Assembly: GCF_027019125.1 (NCBI RefSeq)
Contig: NZ_JALUXE010000002.1
Coordinates: forward strand, 186,001 to 250,000
DNA from: Roseovarius sp.
GTDB lineage: Bacteria; Pseudomonadota; Alphaproteobacteria; Rhodobacterales; Rhodobacteraceae
Direction: 5' to 3'
Length of the DNA stretch: 64,000 nucleotides
The notes under the pieces are model-generated. The model did no database searches, was not told the origin of the DNA, and was given only the letters and a program-made list of their open reading frames with translations. Positions 17,546-26,762 of this stretch are shown here, in pieces. Numbering within the stretch: the first letter of the stretch is position 1; the number at the start of each line of letters is the position of its first letter. The position numbers and the translations under genes are program-made.

Positions 17546-18226
17546 ATGAAAACCGTGGGCATTCTGGGGGGCATGGGCCCCGAAGCGACCGTGCTCTTGA
17601 TGCAAAAGGTGCTGGCCGCCGTGCCCGCACGCGATGACAGCGACCACATCCCGCTGATCGTGCATCAGAACCCGCAGGTGCCCAGCCGGATCAAGGCGCT
17701 GATCGAGGGCACGGGCGAGGACCCCGGTCCGGTTCTGGCCCGAATGGCGCGTGACCTGCAGGCGGCGGGCGCGCAGGCGCTGGCCATGCCCTGCAACACC
17801 GCGCATCACTACGCCCTTGCCGTGGCCAATGCCACGCCCCTGCCCTTTCTCAACATGCTCGAGCTGACGGCCCAAACGCTCGCGGCCCAGGGGGCGCGCC
17901 GGATCGGAATGCTTGCCTCGCCTGCCACGCGGCTGGCGGGTGTCTTTGCCGCGCCCTTTGCGGCGCATGGGCTGACGCCCGTATTCCTGCCCGATGACAG
18001 TGGCCTGCTCGCCATCATCCGCGCGGTCAAGGCGGGCGAGGCGCTGGCAACCCTCAAACCACGGCTTGCCCAAGAGGCCGAGGCGCTCCTGGCCCAGGGG
18101 GCCGATCACCTGCTGGTGGCCTGCACGGAACTCTCCTTGATGACCGATGCCCTGCCGACCGCCGCGCCCCATACCGACAGCCTCGATTGCCTGACGCAGG
18201 CCATCACCGATTTTGCCATGGGCTGA
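17546..18226 (+). CDS. Aspartate/glutamate racemase family protein
   Basis: A 226-residue Asp/Glu/hydantoin racemase. The N-terminal GILGGMGPEATVLL is the family start, and the two catalytic cysteines lie in MPCNTAHHY (near residue 84) and VACTELSL (near residue 193). It inverts the alpha carbon of an acidic amino acid without PLP. It lies 9 bp after the HpsN-like dehydrogenase and was probably transcribed with it. No cell-wall gene is nearby, so a catabolic role is as likely as D-glutamate supply. Confidence 0.87.
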   Translation: MKTVGILGGMGPEATVLLMQKVLAAVPARDDSDHIPLIVHQNPQVPSRIKALIEGTGEDPGPVLARMARDLQAAGAQALAMPCNTAHHYALAVANATPLPFLNMLELTAQTLAAQGARRIGMLASPATRLAGVFAAPFAAHGLTPVFLPDDSGLLAIIRAVKAGEALATLKPRLAQEAEALLAQGADHLLVACTELSLMTDALPTAAPHTDSLDCLTQAITDFAMG

Positions 18227-18232
18227 ACGCGC

Positions 18233-18952
18233 TCAGTCTTCGAGATGCAGATAAACCCGGCGGTTCTGGCGACCTTTCTTTTCGAACTTTCCAAGCCGCA
18301 ATCGCCCGATTTCCCCGGTGCGCGCCACATGGGTGCCGCCGCAGGGCTGCAGATCGACCTGATCCCGCCCCTGCCCGATGCGCACCAGACGCACCCGGCC
18401 AGAGCCCATCGGCGGGGCCACCGACATGGTCTTGACCAGCCCCGGATTGGCGCGCAGTTCGTCATCGGTGATCCAATCCTCGGTCACGGGCAAATCCCGA
18501 TCCACCAGTTGATTGAGATACTCCTCCAGCGTTTCGCGATCCTCGGGCGCTTCGGGCATGTCGAAATCGAGCCGGCTGCGTGTCTCGGCAATCGCGCCGC
18601 CCGAGACCGGCAACGGGATCACCACCGACAGGAGATGCAAGGCCGTGTGCATCCGCATCAGACGGTGCCGCCTTGGCCAGTCGATCGCCTGCCGCACCGC
18701 CGTGCCGATGGGCGGCAGCGGCAGCGGCTCGGCCATCAAAAGGGCGATCTGCGCGCCCTCGGCCTTGACCGCCGTGGCAATGCTCAGGCTGTGCCCTTGC
18801 CAGCTGAGCCGCCCGCTATCACCCGGCTGACCGCCGCCCGTAGGGTAAAAGAGCGTCTGGTCCAGAACGATCCCGCCCTCGGGCGTATGCGCCACGACAA
18901 TACCGGACGCCTCGGTCTGGTAGGCGTCCTGCCGAAAAAGCGGAGTGCTCAT
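18233..18952 (-). CDS. Alanyl-tRNA editing protein AlaX (AlaX-M type)
   Basis: A 239-residue free-standing editing domain related to AlaRS. It shows the zinc motifs HTALHLL (HxxxH) and CGGTHVA (CxxxH), and an N-terminal beta-barrel part with LDQTLFYPTGGGQPGDSG. It hydrolyses Ser-tRNA(Ala), and in some members Gly-tRNA(Ala), in trans. Its start overlaps the stop of the MscS-type gene by 4 bp (ATGA), so it is the last gene of the leftward operon. It converges on the racemase gene with only 6 bp between the two ends. Confidence 0.88.
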   Translation of the reverse strand: MSTPLFRQDAYQTEASGIVVAHTPEGGIVLDQTLFYPTGGGQPGDSGRLSWQGHSLSIATAVKAEGAQIALLMAEPLPLPPIGTAVRQAIDWPRRHRLMRMHTALHLLSVVIPLPVSGGAIAETRSRLDFDMPEAPEDRETLEEYLNQLVDRDLPVTEDWITDDELRANPGLVKTMSVAPPMGSGRVRLVRIGQGRDQVDLQPCGGTHVARTGEIGRLRLGKFEKKGRQNRRVYLHLED

Positions 18953-21366
18953 CGGCCGTCACCCTCGCCGCCACCATCGCCGTCGACATCGCCCTCGGTC
19001 AGGGCGGCGGGGCGTTGACTTGTGATCTGCGCGGCAGGCTCTTTCGGCTCCGGCGCGCCAGAGGGCGCATTACGGAACCATACATCCTGTTGCGGGAAGG
19101 GAATCTCTATTCCCTCTTCGGCAAAGCGGCGTGCAATCTCGTGGTTCATGTCGGATTTCACGCTGGCCACCCAGTTGACATCGCGCAGGATCGCCCGGAT
19201 TTCGAAATCCAGCGAACTCGCCCCAAAATTCTGAAACAGGATGTTCGGCGGCGGCTGCATCAACACCATCGGATGTGCCTCGGCCACCTCGCGCAGGATT
19301 GTCTCGACCCGGCGCGTATCGGTGCCATAGGCCACGCCCACCGGCACGATCACCCGACCCACGGTATTGCCGCGGGTGTAGTTCGTCACTGTGCCGCTGA
19401 CGAAATCGGCATTGGGCACGATCACATCGGTGCGGTCAAAGGTCTCGATCCGGGTCGAGCGGACAGAGATCGAGCGTACATAGCCGTGCTGCCCGCCTAC
19501 CTCGATCCAGTCGCCTTCGGAAATGGGCCGCTCGATCAAGAGGATGATGCCCGAGACAAAGTTGGACACGATGTTTTGAAGACCAAAACCGATGCCAACG
19601 GACAGGGCACCCGCAACAATCGCCAGCGAACTGAGATCAATCCCCGCCGCCGTGATAGATACCAGCGCCGCGAGGAAGATACCCACATAGCCCACACCCG
19701 ACACGATGGCATTGCGCCCGCCCATATCGAGCTTGGTCTTGGGGAGGATCGAATTCTTGAGCGCGCCCTGAATGAGCCGGGTCAGCAGGTAGCCAAGGGT
19801 GAAAACCCCCGCAAGGATCAAGAACCCGGTCGGTGACAGCGTGATGCCGCCAAGACTGATCCCTTGGGTGAAGCTCAGCCACGCCTCTTGCAGTTGCGCA
19901 GGCCGTGCGCCCCAGATGAGCGCGAAAATCGGTATCGAGGCCAGAACAAGGAAAAAGCCCAAGAGCACCGGAAAGAGCGAGTCGTCGATGCTCTGCGCGT
20001 TGCCCCGCAGCATGATATAGACTTCGGACAACACCCGCTGGATCAACAAAAGCGCCGCGATCATCATCAGCGACAGAAGCGCCGGCAGCATCATGGCCTC
20101 GGCGGCGGACATATAGCCGACCGCAGACAAGAGCGGCGCAAGGATCGCCAAGGCCCAAAGCGCGCGCGCAAGGATACGCACCAGCTTGCTGCGGAAGGTC
20201 TGTTCGGTCTCCGGCTCGTTTTCGGCCGCCTTGCTGTGGCGCATCAAGAGCCGTGCCAGACGCAGCAAGAGCAGCGAGGCCAGCACCATGAGCGGAAAGA
20301 TCATGACGTTGCGGGCTTCTTCGGACCAGTCAAAGCCATCGGCCAGATCCTGCACATAGGCAAAACCCGCCACCACAAGACCCAGAGAGCCCCCGCAGAG
20401 CCGCCCGGTCGCGCGCTCTGACGCGCTGAGCGTGAGCAAGGGCAATTGCCGCTCGTCGCGCGGAAAGACCCGCAAGGTCAGCCATCGCGCCAAGAGCAGG
20501 ATAAAAGCCGCAGCGGGCAGCGAGTCGACCACAAGCGTGCCCTTGGCCCCCAAGAGACCCGCAATCACCGCCCCTACGACAATGGCGATAACGCCCAGAT
20601 AAGGCAGCAGCCATTCCCCCAGAGAGAGGGCGAAGGCGGCCAAGCGGCGGCCAGCCGTCGGGGTTTCTCCCAAGACCCGCGTCGCCAGACGCGTGGTCCA
20701 GACCCGTCCCCGCGCAATCAGCAGGATGCCGAGCAGGCCGAGAACGATCACCCCCGGCAGGTTGCTGTGAAACCGCGTGCGGCGAAAACTGCTCTGCCAG
20801 TTGGTCGCTGTCTCTGCCCGAACCGTGTCCACCGCACGGTAGAGCGCCTTGACCGCCTCGGGCCAATGCAGCGGGTTGACCGGCGAAGGTCCAAGCCGCA
20901 ACAGCGCCTGCGTCTGGCGGTCCCGAATGGCCGTGTCGATGCTTGCAATCAGCCCGTCGGCGCGGCTGCGCGCCAGATCCGCCAGCTTGACCGGCGCCTC
21001 CAGCCGGGTCAGACGGCGGTTGAGCTCGGCACGCTGTGACGCGACATCCTCGGCCTCTTCCCCTGTCTCGGGCACCGGACCCAAGGCCGCGATCTGGTCG
21101 CGGACGGTTCGGATCGCCGAGGAGTTGAGCGTCTGCATCTCGAGGAACTGTTGCCGCCACCCGTTGATCTGGGCGCGCATGTTCTCGAGGTCCGAGGTCG
21201 TCGCGTCGCCATTGGCGATCAGATCATCCGCCTCGGCCGCAAGCTCTTCCCATGTGACGTAATCCACCGCGTCGGGCGTGTGCTGCCCCTGCGCGGGGGC
21301 CATGGCAGGCAGGGCCGCCGCCACTCCAAGCGCGAGGCAAAGGATGACGCACAGCCGCCGTAGCAT
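18949..21366 (-). CDS. Large mechanosensitive ion channel, DUF3772 plus MscS domain
   Basis: An 805-residue membrane protein. A signal peptide (MLRRLCVILCLALGVAAALPA) leads into a periplasmic helical DUF3772-like region (residues about 25-210). About ten transmembrane segments follow, then the MscS pore and beta domain: VGIGFGLQNIVSNFVSGIIL, EGDWIEVGG, and VPNADFVSGTVTNYTRG. The C-terminal tail is Glu/Gly/Asp-rich. It releases solutes on hypo-osmotic shock. The start at 21366 lies 6 bp after the end of cysK. The start was set at the signal peptide. Confidence 0.88.
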   Translation of the reverse strand: MLRRLCVILCLALGVAAALPAMAPAQGQHTPDAVDYVTWEELAAEADDLIANGDATTSDLENMRAQINGWRQQFLEMQTLNSSAIRTVRDQIAALGPVPETGEEAEDVASQRAELNRRLTRLEAPVKLADLARSRADGLIASIDTAIRDRQTQALLRLGPSPVNPLHWPEAVKALYRAVDTVRAETATNWQSSFRRTRFHSNLPGVIVLGLLGILLIARGRVWTTRLATRVLGETPTAGRRLAAFALSLGEWLLPYLGVIAIVVGAVIAGLLGAKGTLVVDSLPAAAFILLLARWLTLRVFPRDERQLPLLTLSASERATGRLCGGSLGLVVAGFAYVQDLADGFDWSEEARNVMIFPLMVLASLLLLRLARLLMRHSKAAENEPETEQTFRSKLVRILARALWALAILAPLLSAVGYMSAAEAMMLPALLSLMMIAALLLIQRVLSEVYIMLRGNAQSIDDSLFPVLLGFFLVLASIPIFALIWGARPAQLQEAWLSFTQGISLGGITLSPTGFLILAGVFTLGYLLTRLIQGALKNSILPKTKLDMGGRNAIVSGVGYVGIFLAALVSITAAGIDLSSLAIVAGALSVGIGFGLQNIVSNFVSGIILLIERPISEGDWIEVGGQHGYVRSISVRSTRIETFDRTDVIVPNADFVSGTVTNYTRGNTVGRVIVPVGVAYGTDTRRVETILREVAEAHPMVLMQPPPNILFQNFGASSLDFEIRAILRDVNWVASVKSDMNHEIARRFAEEGIEIPFPQQDVWFRNAPSGAPEPKEPAAQITSQRPAALTEGDVDGDGGGEGDGR

Positions 21367-21371
21367 CGCCG

Positions 21372-22403
21372 TCACCCCGAAAAAACTCCGGGGATCGAAC
21401 GCGGTGCCTGATCCAGCCATTCCGGCGTCGGCAGGTTGTTGGCGCGCAGGAATTCCGGATTGAACAGCTTGGACTGATAGCGCGTGCCGTAATCGCACAG
21501 GATCGTCACGATGGTATGCCCCGGCCCCATTTCGCGCGCCATCCGAATGGCCCCGGCGACATTGACCCCGGTCGAGGCCCCCATGCACAGCCCTTCGTGC
21601 TGCAAGAGGTCGAATACAATCGGCAGCGCCTCGGCGTCGGGCACCTGACAGGCGAAATCTGGCGTGAATCCGTCAAGATTGGCGGTGATGCGCACCTGCC
21701 CGATCCCCTCGGCAATGGAGGAGCCTTCGCTTTCCAGCTCGCCTTTGGTGTACCAGGAATACAGCTTGGCCCCCATCGGATCGGCAATGCCCACCTTGAC
21801 GCCCTTGGGTTGCAGCGCCATGCCGACCCCGGCCAGCGTGCCACCAGAGCCCACCGCGCAGATAAAGCCGTCCACCTTGCCGCCGGTCTGCTCCCATATC
21901 TCGGGGCCGGTTGTCTCGATATGGGCCTGACGGTTCGCGACATTGTCGAACTGATTGGCCCAGATCACCCCGTTAGGTTCCGTTTTCGCAAGTTCTGCCG
22001 CCAATCTTTCGGAATAGCGCACGAAATTGTTCGGATTCGAATAAGGTGCCGCTGGAACCTGCACCAGATCGGCCCCGGCCAGACGCAGCATATCCTTCTT
22101 TTCCTGACTCTGCGTTTCGGGGATCACGATCACCGTCTTGAAGCCAAGCGAGGCCCCGACCAGCGCCAGACCGATCCCGGTATTGCCTGCCGTGCCCTCG
22201 ACAATCGTGCCGCCGGGTTTCAGATCACCGCGCGCAATCGCGTCACGGATGATATAGAGGGCGGCGCGGTCCTTGACCGATTGACCGGGATTGAGAAACT
22301 CGCATTTGCCAAGGATGTCGCATCCCGTTTCCTCACTGGCGCGGCGCAAACGAATGAGCGGTGTATTCCCGACAGCGGCGGCCAGATCCTGTGCGATGCG
22401 CAT
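21372..22403 (-). CDS. cysK: Cysteine synthase
   Basis: A 343-residue PLP enzyme making cysteine from O-acetylserine and sulfide. The PLP lysine is in GQSVKDRAA, the phosphate-binding loop in VEGTAGNTGIGLAL, and the glycine loop in VGSGGTLAGVG. It stands next to trgB and trgA, the same trio that gives tellurite tolerance in Rhodobacter sphaeroides, where cysK also contributes. The start at 22403 follows the end of trgB by 58 bp. It is slightly longer at the C-terminus than E. coli CysK. Confidence 0.92.
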   Translation of the reverse strand: MRIAQDLAAAVGNTPLIRLRRASEETGCDILGKCEFLNPGQSVKDRAALYIIRDAIARGDLKPGGTIVEGTAGNTGIGLALVGASLGFKTVIVIPETQSQEKKDMLRLAGADLVQVPAAPYSNPNNFVRYSERLAAELAKTEPNGVIWANQFDNVANRQAHIETTGPEIWEQTGGKVDGFICAVGSGGTLAGVGMALQPKGVKVGIADPMGAKLYSWYTKGELESEGSSIAEGIGQVRITANLDGFTPDFACQVPDAEALPIVFDLLQHEGLCMGASTGVNVAGAIRMAREMGPGHTIVTILCDYGTRYQSKLFNPEFLRANNLPTPEWLDQAPRSIPGVFSG

Positions 22404-22461
22404 CTTTCATGCTCCTGTGGTCAGCGTGTTCTTTTCGGTTTAGGCGCTTGAGAACGGGAAC

Positions 22462-23583
22462 TCAAGCGGATGCGCGCAGCCTTGCGCGTTCACGCTCAAG
22501 CCACAGAAGGCAGAGGATCAGCGGCCCATTATTGGCCTCGCCACTCTGGACCAGCGCCATTGCCTGCGGGAAATCAATCACATGGGTGCGAATATCCTCA
22601 TGCTCGGTGGCCAGACCGCCACGCCCCTGTTCCAGATCGGGCAGGTCGCAAATCCCCAGAAAGAGATGAAAGAACTCGGTCGAATAGCCCGGCGTGCAAT
22701 AATGCCTGGAAATCTCTTCCAACCCGCGCAGCGTCAGACCCGCCTCTTCCAGACATTCACGATGCGCGGCCTCTTCCGGGCTCTCGCCCCCGTCAATCCG
22801 CCCTGCCACCGGCTCCAGCATCCAGGGGTGCGGATCACCGCGCCCAAAGGGCCCCATGCGGAACTGTTCCACCAGGAGCACCCGGTCGCGCACCGGATCA
22901 TAGGGCAGCACGAGAGATGCGTCGGTCGCGACAAACACCTCGCGCTCAAGGCGATCGCTCTGCGTGCCGTCAAAGCGCGGATGCCGAAGCGTGTACTTGC
23001 GGCTGACAAAGAATCCCGCGTGGGTGATCTCGTTCGCCTCTTGTGTCACCTGATCGGCATGGGTGGCGCTGCGTACCGCAACCGGGGCGGGCTGCGCGGC
23101 GGCCACCCGCGCCCCGGCGCGTGACAGGATCATGGCCCGACGGTGGGCGAAATCCCCTGGCGCGACGCGCCCCTTGAGGTTCAGGATTTCCATGATGGCG
23201 TCCTGCAGGATCAACGCACCGCGCCCGCGCAACGCCGTGGCATCCCATACAAGCGGACCCGGCTGGCCGGGAAACACCTGAGCCGCAAAGGTTTCGCCCC
23301 GGCACTCGACGCTGAGCGGCTTTGCCGGACCGAGGCCAAGAGCGCTGAGGACAAAGATCAAGTCCGCCATGGTCTCAGGATGATCCACGAGATACCCTTT
23401 GACGCTCTCGGCCCCGGGGATCAGCCCCGCCAAGGGCAAGGGCGTATCCTCACAAGTGATCTGCCAGCCCTCCGCCCGCGCCTCGGGCGCATCAAACCCC
23501 GGGAAAATACCTTGCAGGAAATGAATTTCAGCCAGGGGACCGTAAAGAAACAGCGGTGTCACGACCACCGGTGCGAGACCCAT
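22462..23583 (-). CDS. trgB: TrgB-like NUDIX hydrolase with N-terminal gamma-glutamylcyclotransferase-like domain
   Basis: A 373-residue two-domain protein. Residues 1-150 begin FLYGPLAEIHFL, like the AIG2/gamma-glutamylcyclotransferase fold. Residues 190-360 are a NUDIX domain of the ADP-ribose pyrophosphatase type, with the box GGESPEEAAHRECLEEAGL. It should hydrolyse ADP-ribose or a related nucleotide sugar. The gene order trgA-trgB-cysK matches the tellurite resistance locus described in R. sphaeroides. It overlaps trgA by 25 bp. Confidence 0.85.
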   Translation of the reverse strand: MGLAPVVVTPLFLYGPLAEIHFLQGIFPGFDAPEARAEGWQITCEDTPLPLAGLIPGAESVKGYLVDHPETMADLIFVLSALGLGPAKPLSVECRGETFAAQVFPGQPGPLVWDATALRGRGALILQDAIMEILNLKGRVAPGDFAHRRAMILSRAGARVAAAQPAPVAVRSATHADQVTQEANEITHAGFFVSRKYTLRHPRFDGTQSDRLEREVFVATDASLVLPYDPVRDRVLLVEQFRMGPFGRGDPHPWMLEPVAGRIDGGESPEEAAHRECLEEAGLTLRGLEEISRHYCTPGYSTEFFHLFLGICDLPDLEQGRGGLATEHEDIRTHVIDFPQAMALVQSGEANNGPLILCLLWLERERARLRASA

Positions 23584-24017
23584 TCCGAGACGACACCCAC
23601 CACGATCCCACCCGTCACCAACGTGCCGATCAGCGGCCCGTTGAGCATCGTCAGCCCGTAATCTACCATCAGTTCGAACATCGAGGTCAGCCCCTCGATC
23701 ACCCCGTCATAACGGTTCTCGAGCGCGCGCTTGAGCATCTCGTTGAGGCTCTGGAGAAAGATCGCCCAAAAGACCAAGGCACCGACGCCGGTCAATCCCG
23801 CACTGAAGCCTTCGGCATAGCCATACCCCAGCCGCCGGCCCGTCACCCGCCAACCGCAGATCGCGCCAAGGGCCACATTGACCTCATTGAACCAGCCAAA
23901 ATTGGTGTCCTCGGGCATGAGCGGGCGAAAGAGCTCTGATCCGAACCACCCCAAGGCACCAAGTCCGATCGCCGCGACCAGCCGCGCGGCGGTGGGCATG
24001 TGATCTGTAACGGGCAT
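23559..24017 (-). CDS. trgA: TrgA family membrane protein (tellurite tolerance)
   Basis: A 152-residue protein with about three to four hydrophobic segments (LVAAIGLGALGWFGSELF, GLTGVGALVFWAIFLQSL, LIGTLVTGGIVVGVVSEW). It is recognised by its place immediately upstream of trgB and cysK and by its size and topology. Its biochemical function is not known. Its start lies directly against the stop of the cyclopropane synthase gene, and its end overlaps trgB by 25 bp, so it is in the middle of one long operon. Confidence 0.8.
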   Translation of the reverse strand: MPVTDHMPTAARLVAAIGLGALGWFGSELFRPLMPEDTNFGWFNEVNVALGAICGWRVTGRRLGYGYAEGFSAGLTGVGALVFWAIFLQSLNEMLKRALENRYDGVIEGLTSMFELMVDYGLTMLNGPLIGTLVTGGIVVGVVSEWVSHRWS

Positions 24018-25289
24018 CTATCCGGGCCTTGCGATGGTGATCTGTGTCACATCGCAACTACCCCCTTTGAAGGCCCCCGCGCAAGAGGTCAGGTAGAAAT
24101 TCCACATCCGGCGAAACCGCTCGTCAAAGCCCATCTCGGCGATTTCACCCCATTTCTCGTTGAAGGTCTGATGCCAGCGGCGCAGGGTCTGGCTATAGCT
24201 TTCGCCAAACTCGATGGACCGCGCAACGCTCAGCCCTGCCCGTTCGATCTCGGTGCGCAGCGCGGTCGGGCTGGGCAACATACCTCCGGGAAAAATGTAT
24301 TTCTGGATGAAGTCCACATCGGTGCGATAGCTTTCCCACCGCTGGTCCTCGACCGTTATGATCTGGAGCGTGGCCAGAGCGCCGGGATTGAGCCGCTCGC
24401 GCAGGGAGTTGAAAAACACCGGCCAATAGCGTTCGCCCACCGCCTCGAACATCTCGATGCTGGCAATGCCGTCATAGGTGCCGCGCTCGTCGCGATAATC
24501 CTGCAATTTGAGCGTGACACGGTCCGAGAGCCCGGCCCGCGCCATCCGGTCCTGCGCATATTTCAACTGCTCCGCGCTGATCGTCAGGCCGGTCACGCGC
24601 AGGCCGCGTTCCTTGGCGGCATACTCGGCAAAGCCCCCCCAGCCACAGCCGATTTCCAGCACATGATCGCCGGGTTTCACCCCCATCTGATCGACCATGC
24701 TGGCGTATTTGGCGATCTGCGCCTGTTCGAGACTGTTCTGGCCGGGCTGAAAGATGGCGCTCGAATAGGTCATCGTTTCATCCAGCCAGAGGCTGTAGAA
24801 CTCATTCCCGAGGTCATAATGATAGCTGATGTTGCGCCGCGCCTGTGTCTTGGAATTGCGCTTGAACCAAAAGCGGATGCGCTCGTAGATCTGCGCCACG
24901 CGCTGACCGGGATAGCCGTTATAGATCCCGTCGTTGTCATCGTTGAGCAGATCCATGAAGGCCTGCAGATCGGGCGTTGACCAATCCCCATCGAGATAGG
25001 CCTCGCAAAAGCCCAGATAGCCCTCGCGCACCAGCCGGGCAAAGACCTCTGTGTCGTGGATGTCCAGCACCGCCACCGGGCCGGGGCGCTTGCCCTCTGC
25101 CCGAAACACGCGGCCATCGGGAAGGCGGATGTCGAGCCGTCCCGCGTCGATGTTGCGGGCCACCCCAAAGCAACGGGCAAAATACCGGGGCAGGCCCGTC
25201 TGGCCGGTCGTATCGGTCAGGATCATGCGCTCGGTCCCTCTTTCCTTCTGTGGTGCCTCTGGCGCCAAATTCGTCGTCACACTCGACAT
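24018..25289 (-). CDS. cfa: Cyclopropane-fatty-acyl-phospholipid synthase family methyltransferase
   Basis: A 423-residue SAM-dependent methyltransferase. The SAM motif VLEIGCGWGGFAEYAA lies near residue 208, and the YDLGNEFYSLWLD, MTYSSAIF and SIEMFEAVGERYW motifs match CFA synthases. It methylates double bonds of membrane phospholipid acyl chains at the inner membrane. An internal ATG at residue 22 (MILTDTTGQ) is an alternative start. It sits between photolyase and trgA with no gap, so it is probably expressed with stress genes. Confidence 0.88.
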   Translation of the reverse strand: MSSVTTNLAPEAPQKERGTERMILTDTTGQTGLPRYFARCFGVARNIDAGRLDIRLPDGRVFRAEGKRPGPVAVLDIHDTEVFARLVREGYLGFCEAYLDGDWSTPDLQAFMDLLNDDNDGIYNGYPGQRVAQIYERIRFWFKRNSKTQARRNISYHYDLGNEFYSLWLDETMTYSSAIFQPGQNSLEQAQIAKYASMVDQMGVKPGDHVLEIGCGWGGFAEYAAKERGLRVTGLTISAEQLKYAQDRMARAGLSDRVTLKLQDYRDERGTYDGIASIEMFEAVGERYWPVFFNSLRERLNPGALATLQIITVEDQRWESYRTDVDFIQKYIFPGGMLPSPTALRTEIERAGLSVARSIEFGESYSQTLRRWHQTFNEKWGEIAEMGFDERFRRMWNFYLTSCAGAFKGGSCDVTQITIARPG

Positions 25290-25292
25290 GGG

Positions 25293-26714
25293 TCAAAACT
25301 CCCGCGCTTCATAGGCATCAAGCGCGCGCTGCCGCCCCTGAGACAGATCAACGATCCGCTTGGGATAGGTCTTAGCCGGGTCAAGCGCCCATCGGCGCGG
25401 CACGGCATCAAAATAGGACAGGGCAGATGCAGGCGCGTTGCGCTGGCCCTCGGCGATCCAGCGCCGGGTATAGGCCCCGTCGGGGTCAAACTTGTCCAGT
25501 TGTGTCTCGGGATTGAACACCCGGAAATAGGGGGCCGCATCCGGGCCACAGCCCGCCGCCCACTGCCAGCCCATCGCGTTCGAGGCCGGGTCCCAATCCG
25601 TGAGGCAATCCGCAAACCAGTCCAGACCGATTTTCCAATGGGTCATGACATGCTTGGTGAGGTAGGATGCCACGATCATGCGCGCGCGGTTGTGCATCTT
25701 GCCCGTCACATACATCTCGCGCATGGCAGCATCCACGAAGGGCTCGCCCGTGCGGCCCTGCTTCCACGCCACGACCTCTGGGTGATCCGCATCCGTGGAC
25801 CACGGAAAGGCATCCCATTCCTCGCGCCAGTTATCGCTCAGGATACGTGGCGTGTGATACATCAAATGATAGGCAAACTCGCGCCAGACCAGTTCCTTGA
25901 GCCATGTCTCGGCGCCCTTTGCCCCCTCATGCAACGCCCGCTGCCCCGCATGCCAGCATTGGCGCGGCGAGATTTCCCCGTAGGTCAGGTTCTCCGACAG
26001 CTGCGACGTGGCATCCACCGCCGGAAAGTTCCGCTTTTCCTGATAGTCCGCAATGGCCCCGTCGGTGAATTCATGCAACCGCGACATCGCCGCCGCTTCG
26101 CCCACACGCTGATGGGGCAAGCACACCTCGGCCCCGCGCCGCATGGCCGCGCCCATCTGCCAATCCTCCAAAGTGTCAGAGGCAGGCCAGGTTTCGGGGG
26201 CTGGCATACGCGACGGTGCCGAAAGAGGCTCTGGCACCTCGCGATCCTTCACCGCGCGCCACATGGGGGTATAGACACGGTAGAATCCGCCGCTCTTGGT
26301 CTCGACTGTCCAAGGCTCGAACATCACGTGACCGGCGTGGCTCTGCGCGTCCACCCCTGCCTCGCGCAGCGCGGATTTCACCGCCTTGTCGCGGTCAATC
26401 GCCTGCGGATCGTAAAGGCGCGACCAATGCACAGCCCCTGCCCCGGTTTCATCCACCAGCGCGCGCAACACCTCCAGCGCCTCACCCCGCCGCAGGATCA
26501 GGCGACTGTCCAAGTCCTCCAGATCCCGCGACAGCGACGCCAGCGACAGACCCAACCGCCATTTCGGCGCGGCACCGAGGCTCTCGACGCTCTCATCATG
26601 GATGAAAACAGGTATGACTGGCCCGCCGCGCGCAAGCGCCGCGCAGAGAGCCGGGTGGTCGGCCAGACGCAAATCGCGTCTGAGCCACAATAATGTCGGT
26701 GATTTCTCGGTCAT
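25293..26714 (-). CDS. phrB: Deoxyribodipyrimidine photolyase (class I CPD photolyase)
   Basis: A 473-residue protein with the N-terminal antenna-binding domain (LLWLRRDLRLADHPAL) and a C-terminal FAD domain with WLKELVWREFAYHLMYH, DAAMREMYVTGKMHNRARM and WASxLTKH-like ASYLTKHVMTHW. The electron-transfer tryptophans appear preserved in the WREF and DWFADCL regions. It splits cyclobutane pyrimidine dimers using blue light. It is the first gene of the leftward phr-cfa-trgA-trgB-cysK-mscS-alaX run. Confidence 0.93.
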   Translation of the reverse strand: MTEKSPTLLWLRRDLRLADHPALCAALARGGPVIPVFIHDESVESLGAAPKWRLGLSLASLSRDLEDLDSRLILRRGEALEVLRALVDETGAGAVHWSRLYDPQAIDRDKAVKSALREAGVDAQSHAGHVMFEPWTVETKSGGFYRVYTPMWRAVKDREVPEPLSAPSRMPAPETWPASDTLEDWQMGAAMRRGAEVCLPHQRVGEAAAMSRLHEFTDGAIADYQEKRNFPAVDATSQLSENLTYGEISPRQCWHAGQRALHEGAKGAETWLKELVWREFAYHLMYHTPRILSDNWREEWDAFPWSTDADHPEVVAWKQGRTGEPFVDAAMREMYVTGKMHNRARMIVASYLTKHVMTHWKIGLDWFADCLTDWDPASNAMGWQWAAGCGPDAAPYFRVFNPETQLDKFDPDGAYTRRWIAEGQRNAPASALSYFDAVPRRWALDPAKTYPKRIVDLSQGRQRALDAYEAREF

Positions 26715-26762
26715 CCCCTGCCCCGGTCTTTTCCTGCAATACGGGCCGAGGGCGCTGGCGGA

